Positions 1-5,718 of a stretch of 8,543 nucleotides of DNA are shown in pieces; position 1 is the stretch's first letter; each line of letters begins with the position of its first letter. Below the pieces are notes generated by a model. It was not told where the DNA came from. It searched no databases and worked only from the letters and a program-made list of their open reading frames with translations. Location of the stretch: the NCBI GenBank assembly GCA_016284115.1, contig JAEEOD010000207.1, positions 1 through 8,543 on the forward strand. Reading direction: 5' to 3'. Both the position numbers and the translations under genes were made by a program. This DNA comes from Bacteroidaceae bacterium. GTDB taxonomy: Bacteria > Bacteroidota > Bacteroidia > Bacteroidales > Bacteroidaceae.

Positions 1-273
1 CAGATGCCGAAGGTGAATCCCGCTGCGGCATCTCGCAGTGCTGAAGCCTCTCAGATTTCAGCCGACTTGAACAGTTACAGCATCGGCACCAGTGAGACGA
101 TAGGTATCCAGCTGCTTGGCAGTACAGGAGGCAATGGTGAGGGCACGACAAACATCCGTAGGCCTGTCAATACCATTGAACCTGATGTCTATTACAACCT
201 CCAAGGCCAGCGCGTGGATAATCTCACCAAGGGCCTCTACATCAAGAATGGTAAGAAGATTATTGTCCGATAG
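1..273 (+). CDS. C-terminal end of a BspA-like secreted surface protein (5' end outside window)
   Basis: The frame is open from base 1 and stops at TAG 271-273, giving the last 90 residues of a protein that begins upstream. An ATG at 4 is internal, not a start: the residues aligned with it and before it match the C-terminus of the complete surface protein at 1506-5645 (QMPKV against QIPKV). About 85% of bases are identical to that gene over the tail, with one 3-base indel (a Gly codon missing here). The segment contains a Ser/Gly/Thr-rich stretch (SETIGIQLLGSTGGNG) and ends in YYNLQGQRVDNLTKGLYIKNGKK plus four residues. Short C-terminal tails of this shape are frequent on exported Prevotella/Bacteroides proteins and resemble type IX secretion C-terminal domains, but whether this one is a sorting signal is inferred. 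The N-terminal domain type cannot be seen. A hairpin follows 20 bases after the stop. Confidence 0.9.
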   Translation, partial: QMPKVNPAAASRSAEASQISADLNSYSIGTSETIGIQLLGSTGGNGEGTTNIRRPVNTIEPDVYYNLQGQRVDNLTKGLYIKNGKKIIVR

Positions 274-292
274 ACTTTACCTTGTTGATAAG

Positions 293-328
293 AAAATTCC
301 CGAAACGTTTGGTCGTTTCGGGAATTTT
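293..328 (+). terminator. Intergenic hairpin, copy 1 (15-bp perfect stem)
   Basis: Arms 293-307 and 314-328 are perfectly complementary over 15 bp (AAAATTCCCGAAACG with its complement) around the loop TTTGGT at 308-313. It starts 20 bases after the stop of the upstream gene and the right arm ends in TTTT, so a rho-independent terminator role is plausible, although the T run is short and lies within the stem. The loop also supplies the -33 element of the downstream promoter, so the element is probably bifunctional. Confidence 0.75.
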
Positions 329-339
329 GTGTACTTTTG
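308..339 (+). promoter_or_regulatory. Bacteroidetes-type promoter for the Rpn gene
   Basis: TTTG at 308-311 and TACTTTTG at 332-339 fit the Bacteroidetes primary sigma factor consensus (TTTG, 19-21 bases, TAnnTTTG) with a 20-base spacer. Transcription would begin a few bases after 340, giving a short A-rich leader of about 20 bases to the ATG at 368. The -33 box lies in the loop of the hairpin and the whole right arm lies in the spacer. Confidence 0.7.
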
Positions 340-367
340 CAGCGTTCAATCAAAAATTTAAGCAACT

Positions 368-1315
368 ATGGAGAATTACAAAAAGAACGAATCGAAAGGA
401 ATCGTCAGTATGAGTGGTAAGTATTTGGATCCAAAGGCAGACCTGACTTTTAAGTTGGTGTTTGGTGAGCATCCCGACTTGGTGATGAGCTTGCTCAATG
501 CCCTGTTGCCACTTGACGACGACGGCCAGATCACCAGTGTGGAATACCTGACGCCGGAGATGGTGCCTGAGAATCCCGGCAAGAAGGACAGTGTGGTCGA
601 CGTGCGCTGCAGGGACGAGAAGGGTCGGCAGTTCATTGTTGAGATGCAGCTCTATTGGAACGAGTTCTTCCGTCAGCGTGTACTTCTGAACGCCTCGAAG
701 GCTGTGGTCAGGCAGTTGAAGAAGGGTGAGGACTATAACCTGATCCAGCCCGTTTATTGCCTGAACCTGGTTAACGACGTGGGCTTCGAGAGCGGTCCCG
801 ATGAGTTCTACCACGACTATGCCATAGTGAATGTTGAGCATTCCGACCGTATCATCGATGGTCTTCGTTTTGTGTTTGTTGAACTGCCAAAGTTCAAGCC
901 CAAGACGATAGCCGAAAGGAAAATGGCCGTGTTGTGGCTTCGCTTCCTGACGGAAATCAGCGGAAGTACTGAGGATGCCCCTGCCGAGCTGTTGGAGAAC
1001 GAACTGACGAGCAAGGCCTTGAGTATTGTGGAGAAATCTGCCATGAGCGAAGCCCAGCTCTATGCCTACGAAAAGTTCTGGATGAACATCACCGACGAGA
1101 AGGGCTTCTTGGAGGCCCGTTACAACAAGGGATTGGCAGAAGGACGTGCCGAAGGTCGTGCTGAAGGACTTGCCGAAGGTCGTGCAGAAGGTCGCTCAGA
1201 GGGAAAGCATGAAGCAAATCGTGAGAATGGCCGAAAGATGAAAGAGCTCGGTATTGCCACTGAAGTCATTTCCCAAGTGACAGGCCTGACAACAGAGGAG
1301 ATTCAAGATCTCTGA
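368..1315 (+). CDS. Rpn-family PD-(D/E)XK nuclease / putative transposase
   Basis: This 315-residue protein belongs to the family annotated as Rpn recombination-promoting nuclease / putative transposase (PDDEXK_2 type). Members related to E. coli RpnA cut DNA and raise RecA-independent recombination. Visible signs are the N-terminal motif YLDPKADLTFKLVFGEHPD (residues 19-37), then VVDVR with candidate metal ligand D78, then the strand IVEMQ giving E92-x-Q94 in place of the usual E-x-K, followed by an aromatic/Arg helix (FFRQR, 100-104). Residues 257-280 are six AEGR-like units, probably a flexible or helical charged linker, and the end (TGLTTEEIQDL) is typical of the family. No signal peptide is present, so it is cytoplasmic. 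ATG 368 is the first start after the in-frame TAA at 359-361. ATG 410 (Met15) is a serious alternative because many relatives begin near MSGKYLDP and AAAGGA lies at 396-401. Flanked on both sides by the hairpin/promoter element. Its actual activity here is not shown. Confidence 0.93.
   Translation: MENYKKNESKGIVSMSGKYLDPKADLTFKLVFGEHPDLVMSLLNALLPLDDDGQITSVEYLTPEMVPENPGKKDSVVDVRCRDEKGRQFIVEMQLYWNEFFRQRVLLNASKAVVRQLKKGEDYNLIQPVYCLNLVNDVGFESGPDEFYHDYAIVNVEHSDRIIDGLRFVFVELPKFKPKTIAERKMAVLWLRFLTEISGSTEDAPAELLENELTSKALSIVEKSAMSEAQLYAYEKFWMNITDEKGFLEARYNKGLAEGRAEGRAEGLAEGRAEGRSEGKHEANRENGRKMKELGIATEVISQVTGLTTEEIQDL
1136..1207 (+). repeat. In-gene tandem 12-bp repeat encoding (AEGR)n
   Basis: Six 12-base units encode AEGR, AEGR, AEGL, AEGR, AEGR and SEGK (residues 257-280 of the Rpn protein). 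Third positions vary between units (GCA/GCC/GCT, GGA/GGT), so the array is not freshly expanded. Unit gain or loss would keep the frame and change the length of the linker between the nuclease core and the C-terminal helix. Confidence 0.9.
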
Positions 1316-1333
1316 TTATTACTCGAATCATCA

Positions 1334-1371
1334 AATAATTCCCGAAATGTTTGGTCGTTTCGGGAATTATT
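1334..1371 (+). terminator. Intergenic hairpin, copy 2 (16-bp stem with one G-U pair)
   Basis: Arms 1334-1349 and 1356-1371 pair over 16 bp around the loop TTTGGT (1350-1355); the only non-Watson-Crick pair is T1348-G1357. It begins 19 bases after the Rpn stop codon. The core is the same as in copies 1 and 3, but the outer stem differs: the A294-T327 pair of copy 1 is T1336-A1369 here, so pairing is kept. The likely role is terminator for the Rpn gene, with the downstream promoter built into it. Confidence 0.75.
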
Positions 1372-1381
1372 CGTATCTTTG
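1350..1381 (+). promoter_or_regulatory. Bacteroidetes-type promoter for the large LRR gene
   Basis: TTTG at 1350-1353, a 20-base spacer and TATCTTTG at 1374-1381 match the Bacteroidetes promoter consensus. Predicted transcription start is near 1388, giving an untranslated leader of roughly 115 bases before ATG 1506, much longer than at the Rpn gene. I see no known riboswitch or strong secondary structure in that leader. Its last 30 bases are A/T-rich without a Shine-Dalgarno site, as is usual in this phylum. Confidence 0.7.
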
Positions 1382-1505
1382 CACCATCGCTTGTAAGCCT
1401 TTAGGGGCAGAAGTTGGCGGTCTTATTTTATGAGAAAGACGTTTTACTAATCATAGAAACAGACACCTACGCCTTTTTTGTATTTAATCAACTAAATATT
1501 AAAAT

Positions 1506-4500
1506 ATGAAGAAAAGTCTATTGATTTCAATTTTGGTATCGCTACCATTGTTAGGATTTTGTGATGTAGTGAATGTTGGTAATCTTTCGTATGATATTTC
1601 AATCTGGGATAATACTGTTAGCGTGGTAGGTCTATCTAATCACGGCTATTCTGGAGATATAGTTATTTCTGACAAAATACAAGTAGGAGATGATTATTAT
1701 CCTGTTGTAAAAATATCAAATGAAGCTTTTAAGGGATGTACAGGTATAACCTCCGTAGTAATCCCCAATAGTATACTTACAATTGGTTATGAAGCATTTT
1801 GGGGTTGCAGCAATCTTACATCATTAACGATTGGCAGTGGTGTTAATCGCATTGATTATGATGCTTTTCAAGACTGTACAAGCTTGACAAAGGTAAATAT
1901 TTCGGACTTGGATGCTTGGTGTAAGATTTCCTTTGTTATTTGGAATTCGTGGAGTGAAACATTCAGATCTAATCCTCTTTATTATGCACACCATCTTTTC
2001 TTAAATGGAAATGAAGTTAAAAATTTGATAATTCCAAATAATATAACTTCCATACATGCAATTGCTTTTTATGGATGTGGCGGTCTTTCTTCTGTAACTA
2101 TCGGAAACGATGTTACTTCTATTGGAGAACGTGCTTTCGAGAAATGTGATGGTCTGTCTCAAGTAACTATTGGAAACAAAGTAACTTCTATAGGTGGCCA
2201 TGCTTTCGGGGAGTGTAGCAATTTAACTTCTCTCACTATTGGAAATAGTGTAATATCTATAGGATGGGGCTCTTTTGAGTATTGCACCAGCTTATCTTCT
2301 GTCACAATACCGAATAGTGTAAAAACTATTGACTCTCACGCTTTCAGTAGCTGTAATAGTCTTGTCTCAATAACAATGGGTAAAGGTGTAACATCTATTG
2401 GATATGACGCTTTTGAAGGTTGCGACAATCTTACAAGGGTCAATATTACCGATATTAGTGCATGGTGCAATATTGAATTCCAAAAATATGAAAAAAATGA
2501 TATGAGAAGTAACCCATTAGTCTATGCTCATAACATTTATATAGATGGAGAAGAAGTAAAAGATCTGGTCATTCCAAACGGTGTGACTTCAATCAGCAAA
2601 TTTGCTTTCTATGGTGCGAGTGGATTGAACTCTGTTGCTTTTCCCAGTAGTTTATCTCAAATTGAGTCCAGTGCCTTTTATGGATGTAGTAATCTGAACA
2701 AGGTTATTATTTCTGACATAGCAGCATGGAGTAATATAAATTTTAATGATTATCCGCTTTATTATGGTCACAATCTATATGTTGATAATGAAGAAGTGAA
2801 GGATTTACAAATACCAGATGGCGTGACCTCAATTAGTAGCTATGCTTTTTATGGAGCAAGCGGCCTGACTTCTGTAACTATCCCTAACAGTGTTTCTACT
2901 ATTGGTGGGTATGCATTTAAGGAATGTACTGGTATAAAGTCTTTAACCATTGGTGGTGGTATACAAACTGTAGAAGCACAAGCTTTTGAGGAATGTAAAA
3001 ACCTTACCATAGTTGACATTTCAGATATTGCTAAATGGTGTAAGATTGATTTCGAAAATTCACAAAGTAATCCTCTTTTATATACACAACATCTGTGTAT
3101 AAATGGTGAAGAAATTACAGATTTAATAATTCCTAATGGTGTAACTTCAATCAGCAAATACGCTTTCTATGGTGCAAAATATTTAAACTCTGTATCCATT
3201 CCCAATAGTATGTCTAACATTCATTCTGATGTTTTTTATGGATGTAAAGGTCTCACAGCTGTTATTATTTCCGATCTTGCCTCATGGTGTAAGATTGAGT
3301 TTGATGAAGGAAGTCTTCCTTCAAATCCTTTATACTATGCACAGCATATCTTTTTAAGTGGTGAAGAAATTACAGATCTTGTCATTCCCAATACTATTAC
3401 TTCTATCGGTAAGTATAGTTTTTATGGCTGTACCGGAATAAACTCCGTTACATTGCATAATAGTGTGGAATCCATCGGGGAATATGCTTTCTATAAAAAT
3501 GGATTGACCTCAATAATTATAGGAAGCAGTGTCTCCTCTATTGGCCGTTATGCTTTTAGTCTCAACCGAAGTAGTTCATGTAATTGCTATGTAACAACTT
3601 ATATTCAGGAACCATATGATATAAACAATGCATTTGATTACATACCAAGTACTTCAATTTTATATGTACCAGAGGGAACAGTAAATTTGTATAAAGAGAC
3701 GAATGGCTGGAGAGGTTTTAATATCAAAGAGATTGGCGGTGTAGAACCATATGCGGTTTATAATGATGGGTCATTGTCATTCTATTGTGACAACCAGCGA
3801 ATTAGTAGGCAAGGCTTGACTTATGATCTGAACGAAAGTGGAAAAACTCCTGGATGGTATGAAAAGCGTTCCAAGGTCACAAAGGCGATATTTGATGCGT
3901 CTTTTGCTACTGCTAGGCCTAAAACGACATCCTCGTGGTTCAGTAGTTATAGTATTATGGAAGAGATCCAAGGGATAAAATATCTGAACACATCCAACGT
4001 TGAAGAAATGAATTCAATGTTTAGTCTCTGTAAAAATCTGAAAGCATTAGATGTAAGTCACTTTGACACAAAAAATGTCAAAAATATGAGCTGGATGTTC
4101 TCAAATTGTACGGGTGTCGGACATTTCGATATTAGTAATTTTGTCACACAGAATGTGACAGATATGTCATATATGTTCTCGAATTGTAGAAGTTTGACGA
4201 GTTTGGACTTCAGCAATTTTGATACCAGCAATGTGACAAATTTGACTAATATGTTCAGCTCCTGTAGTGGATTGACAAGTTTGGATTTGAGCAATTTTGA
4301 TACCAGCAATGTGTCACATATGAGTGGCTTGTTCCATAACTGTACTAACTTGATGACCATTTATGTAAACGAAGGTAAATGGAGTACAGAAAATGTGACT
4401 TGGGGGGCAAGTATGTTCTCAAATTGCATATCTGTTGTCGGTGGAAGCGGTACGGTGTATGATGCAGATCATATTGATTATGATTACGCCCGGATCGACG

Positions 4501-5645
4501 GCGGTACTGATGCTCCCGGCTATCTGACGGAGAAACTGGAGAATGTTCCTATCGAAGTTAGTAAAGCGAAACAGGTGGCATATTGCTCTAATCAGAATCT
4601 AGACTTTTCAAATATGAACGAATTGAAAGCCTACGTTGCTACTGGCTATGACAAGACGACGGGCACTATCTGGTTGAGTCGTGTCTATGACGTGCCAGCT
4701 CATACAGGTTTCCTGTTGATAGGTGAAGCGGATACGTATGAGGTTCCTGTTTCTGCTAAGGGTTCCACCTCTTATTATAAGAACATGTTCAAGGGCACAT
4801 TGGATGGTACGACCATCTATACCACAGATGGTAAGTATACCAACTACTATCTCTCGAGTGGTGATGAAGGTGTCGGCTTCTATAAAGTGACAAAGAAAGA
4901 GGGTGTTAAGCTTAGTAAGAACCGTGCCTATCTACCTATTCCCACGGTGATTGATGCTGTCGGCGAGGCAGGTTCTTCGGTGGCTATCAGTGTTGGCGGT
5001 GCCGAACAGGTGCCTTATTACAGCGATCAGAGTCTTGACTTCACGTCGATGGAGGCGCAGGGCATGAAGGCCTATACGGCAACTGGCTATGACTATGCCA
5101 CCGGAACCATTTGGCTGAGCCGTGTGAAGCAGGTGCCTGCTGAGACGGGTGTACTGATTATGGCGCCGAATGGTGATTATGATGTGCCGACGGTCTCTGT
5201 GGCCTCTGTTTATGAGAATATGTTCAAGGGTACCTTGGGGGGTACGACGATCTTCACTGAGGAGGATGGCTTTATCAACTACTATCTGTCGAATGGTAAG
5301 GATGGTGTCGGCTTCTATAAGGTAACCAAGGAAGAAGGTGTCGCTCTTGGCAAGAACCGCTGCTACCTCCAGATTCCGAAGGTAAGGCCCGCTTCTTCCT
5401 CTCGTGGTGGAGATGCATCTCAGATTTCAGCCGACTTGAACAGCTATGGCATCGGTACCAGTGAGACGATAGGTATCCAGTTGCTTGGCAGTACAGGCGG
5501 CAATGGTGACGGTACGACAAACCTCCGTAAGCCTGTCAATACCATTGGAGAACCTGATGTCTACTACAACCTCCAAGGTCAGCGCGTAGACAATCCTGTG
5601 AAGGGTCTTTATATCAAGAACGGAAAGAAGGTCATTGTCCGATAG
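1506..5645 (+). CDS. Large secreted BspA-like LRR / DUF285 surface protein
   Basis: This complete 1379-residue protein starts at ATG 1506, the first start after an in-frame TAA at 1500-1502. Residues 1-20 (KK, hydrophobic run, LLGFC) are a signal peptide; the C19 context is a poor lipobox. Residues about 68-715 are LRR_5 (BspA-type) repeats of the pattern C.GLTSVTIPNSVTSIG.YAF, broken by five inserts with ISD..AWC. A cap-like segment (ILYVPEGTVNLYK..NGW, 718-737) closes the solenoid. Residues 818-985 form a DUF285-type block with five 26-residue units starting at 827, 853, 879, 905 and 931. Two related beta-type modules follow (1016-1160 and 1161-about 1290; AYVATGYD..TGTIWLSRV..VP..TG), then the tail ending YYNLQGQRVD and GLYIKNGKK. 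BspA relatives bind host proteins or other cells; the ligand here is unknown. Base composition changes sharply near 4480-4550: the LRR part is A/T-rich and the C-terminal part much richer in G/C, which suggests a mosaic origin. Confidence 0.95.
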   Translation: MKKSLLISILVSLPLLGFCDVVNVGNLSYDISIWDNTVSVVGLSNHGYSGDIVISDKIQVGDDYYPVVKISNEAFKGCTGITSVVIPNSILTIGYEAFWGCSNLTSLTIGSGVNRIDYDAFQDCTSLTKVNISDLDAWCKISFVIWNSWSETFRSNPLYYAHHLFLNGNEVKNLIIPNNITSIHAIAFYGCGGLSSVTIGNDVTSIGERAFEKCDGLSQVTIGNKVTSIGGHAFGECSNLTSLTIGNSVISIGWGSFEYCTSLSSVTIPNSVKTIDSHAFSSCNSLVSITMGKGVTSIGYDAFEGCDNLTRVNITDISAWCNIEFQKYEKNDMRSNPLVYAHNIYIDGEEVKDLVIPNGVTSISKFAFYGASGLNSVAFPSSLSQIESSAFYGCSNLNKVIISDIAAWSNINFNDYPLYYGHNLYVDNEEVKDLQIPDGVTSISSYAFYGASGLTSVTIPNSVSTIGGYAFKECTGIKSLTIGGGIQTVEAQAFEECKNLTIVDISDIAKWCKIDFENSQSNPLLYTQHLCINGEEITDLIIPNGVTSISKYAFYGAKYLNSVSIPNSMSNIHSDVFYGCKGLTAVIISDLASWCKIEFDEGSLPSNPLYYAQHIFLSGEEITDLVIPNTITSIGKYSFYGCTGINSVTLHNSVESIGEYAFYKNGLTSIIIGSSVSSIGRYAFSLNRSSSCNCYVTTYIQEPYDINNAFDYIPSTSILYVPEGTVNLYKETNGWRGFNIKEIGGVEPYAVYNDGSLSFYCDNQRISRQGLTYDLNESGKTPGWYEKRSKVTKAIFDASFATARPKTTSSWFSSYSIMEEIQGIKYLNTSNVEEMNSMFSLCKNLKALDVSHFDTKNVKNMSWMFSNCTGVGHFDISNFVTQNVTDMSYMFSNCRSLTSLDFSNFDTSNVTNLTNMFSSCSGLTSLDLSNFDTSNVSHMSGLFHNCTNLMTIYVNEGKWSTENVTWGASMFSNCISVVGGSGTVYDADHIDYDYARIDGGTDAPGYLTEKLENVPIEVSKAKQVAYCSNQNLDFSNMNELKAYVATGYDKTTGTIWLSRVYDVPAHTGFLLIGEADTYEVPVSAKGSTSYYKNMFKGTLDGTTIYTTDGKYTNYYLSSGDEGVGFYKVTKKEGVKLSKNRAYLPIPTVIDAVGEAGSSVAISVGGAEQVPYYSDQSLDFTSMEAQGMKAYTATGYDYATGTIWLSRVKQVPAETGVLIMAPNGDYDVPTVSVASVYENMFKGTLGGTTIFTEEDGFINYYLSNGKDGVGFYKVTKEEGVALGKNRCYLQIPKVRPASSSRGGDASQISADLNSYGIGTSETIGIQLLGSTGGNGDGTTNLRKPVNTIGEPDVYYNLQGQRVDNPVKGLYIKNGKKVIVR
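1893..2054 (+). repeat. LRR insert module 1 (ISDLDAWC type)
   Basis: Residues 130-183 interrupt the LRR pattern with VNISDLDAWCKISF, a variable Ser/Trp-rich spacer, then SNPLYYAHHLFLNGNEV and a return to the LRR strand at LIIPNNITSI. It is the longest of the five inserts (54 residues) because of its spacer. Confidence 0.85.
2439..2594 (+). repeat. LRR insert module 2
   Basis: Residues 312-363: VNITDISAWCNIEF, a charged spacer (KYEKNDMR), SNPLVYAHNIYIDGEEV, then LVIPNGVTSI. Same order of elements as module 1, with the spacer different in length and sequence. Confidence 0.85.
2703..2834 (+). repeat. LRR insert module 3 (shortest)
   Basis: Residues 400-443: VIISDIAAWSNINF followed almost at once by YPLYYGHNLYVDNEEV and LQIPDGVTSI. 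The Cys after the conserved Trp is Ser here and the spacer is nearly absent, so this copy is the most diverged. Confidence 0.82.
3012..3152 (+). repeat. LRR insert module 4
   Basis: Residues 503-549: VDISDIAKWCKIDF, SQSNPLLYTQHLCINGEEI, then LIIPNGVTSI. It is followed by ISKYAFYGA, nearly the same LRR continuation as after module 2 (ISKFAFYGA), so modules 2 and 4 probably share a recent duplication. Confidence 0.84.
3261..3407 (+). repeat. LRR insert module 5
   Basis: Residues 586-634: VIISDLASWCKIEF, a short Gly/Ser spacer, SNPLYYAQHIFLSGEEI, then LVIPNTITSI. It shares GEEITDL with module 4. After it come only two or three further LRRs before the cap. Confidence 0.84.
3984..4379 (+). repeat. 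DUF285-type block of 26-residue repeats
   Basis: Five units of 26 residues (the last slightly longer) begin at residues 827, 853, 879, 905 and 931 of the LRR protein, with consensus FDTSNVTxMSxMFSNCxxLTSLDLSN. This is the pattern of the DUF285 / BspA-family 26-residue surface repeat, a right-handed solenoid distinct from LRR_5. Units four and five are almost identical at DNA level around the FDTSNV motif (78-base spacing). Confidence 0.9.
4551..5390 (+). repeat. Two tandem C-terminal beta-type modules in the large LRR protein
   Basis: Module A (4551-4985, residues 1016-1160) and module B (4986-about 5390, residues 1161-about 1290) share in order QV.Y.S.Q.LDF, KAY.ATGYD..TGTIWLSRV..VPA.TG, then Y.NMFKGTL.GTTI, NYYLS.G.....GVGFYKVTK.EGV.L.KNR.YL.IP. 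The same pair occurs at the end of the next gene. I know no formal family name for it. Similar modules precede the C-terminal tail in other Prevotella LRR proteins. Confidence 0.88.
4979..5084 (+). repeat. 106-bp near-identical repeat, copy in the large LRR gene
   Basis: These 106 bases match 8438-8543 in the next gene with two differences (5042 C against 8501 T, 5074 A against 8533 G). They span the junction of modules A and B. The second copy is cut by the window edge, so the true repeat may be longer. Confidence 0.95.
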
Positions 5646-5664
5646 ACTTTACCTTGTTGATAAG

Positions 5665-5700
5665 AAAATTCCCGAAACGTTTGGTCGTTTCGGGAATATT
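5665..5700 (+). terminator. Intergenic hairpin, copy 3
   Basis: The inner stem is 12 bp (5668-5679 with 5686-5697) around the loop TTTGGT (5680-5685), followed by one A-A mismatch (5667/5698) and two more A-T pairs. It starts about 20 bases after the stop of the large LRR gene. The single substitution at 5698 weakens the outer stem relative to copy 1 and also breaks the TTTT run. Confidence 0.72.
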
Positions 5701-5711
5701 GTGTACTTTTG
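5680..5711 (+). promoter_or_regulatory. Bacteroidetes-type promoter for the second LRR gene
   Basis: TTTG at 5680-5683 in the hairpin loop and TACTTTTG at 5704-5711, with the same 20-base spacer as at the other two junctions. Predicted transcription starts near 5718, about 33 bases before ATG 5751. Confidence 0.7.
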
Positions 5712-5718
5712 TAGCGTT

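Larger units (their letters stand above)
1..346 (+). repeat. Direct repeat, copy 1: surface-protein tail plus downstream hairpin/promoter
   Basis: This stretch matches 5370-5718 in the same orientation, collinear apart from one 3-base gap. It covers the coding tail, the stop codon, the hairpin and the promoter. Bases 262-346 match 5634-5718 with only two differences (326 and 340), while the coding portion before it differs at about 40 positions. The copies flank the Rpn gene and the large LRR gene, so homologous recombination between them would delete about 5.4 kb. Confidence 0.95.
5370..5718 (+). repeat. Direct repeat, copy 2: surface-protein tail plus downstream hairpin/promoter
   Basis: This is the partner of 1-346, collinear with one extra Gly codon (GGA at 5549-5551). 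It carries the last part of the large LRR gene, its stop, the third hairpin and the third promoter. The noncoding 73 bases after the stop differ from copy 1 at only two sites. Confidence 0.95.

Noticed and set aside
4..273. Reading ATG at 4 as the true start of a small 89-residue protein
   Set aside because: The frame is open to base 1 and the residues around the ATG align with the interior of the complete paralogous protein, so this is a truncated 3' end.
116..361. 81-codon plus-strand frame overlapping the tail of gene 1
   Set aside because: It is out of frame with the conserved tail, and its end runs through the hairpin and promoter.
350..841. 163-codon open frame on the minus strand opposite the Rpn gene
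   Set aside because: It lies wholly antisense to a clear nuclease gene, has no recognisable domain, and is explained by the codon pattern of the sense strand.
1419..1439. Small stem GTCTT...AAGAC in the long leader before the large LRR gene
   Set aside because: Only five pairs with an 11-base loop and no second element; too weak to call a riboswitch or attenuator.
1893..3407. The spaced repeats in the LRR gene as a CRISPR-like array
   Set aside because: Repeats are coding, differ in sequence and spacing (83 to 182 codons apart), and follow protein rather than DNA conservation.
4058..4360. 100-codon minus-strand frame with an internal repeat (LLVSKLLKSKLV)
   Set aside because: The repeat is simply the reverse complement of the DUF285 repeats on the plus strand; no promoter or start context supports it.
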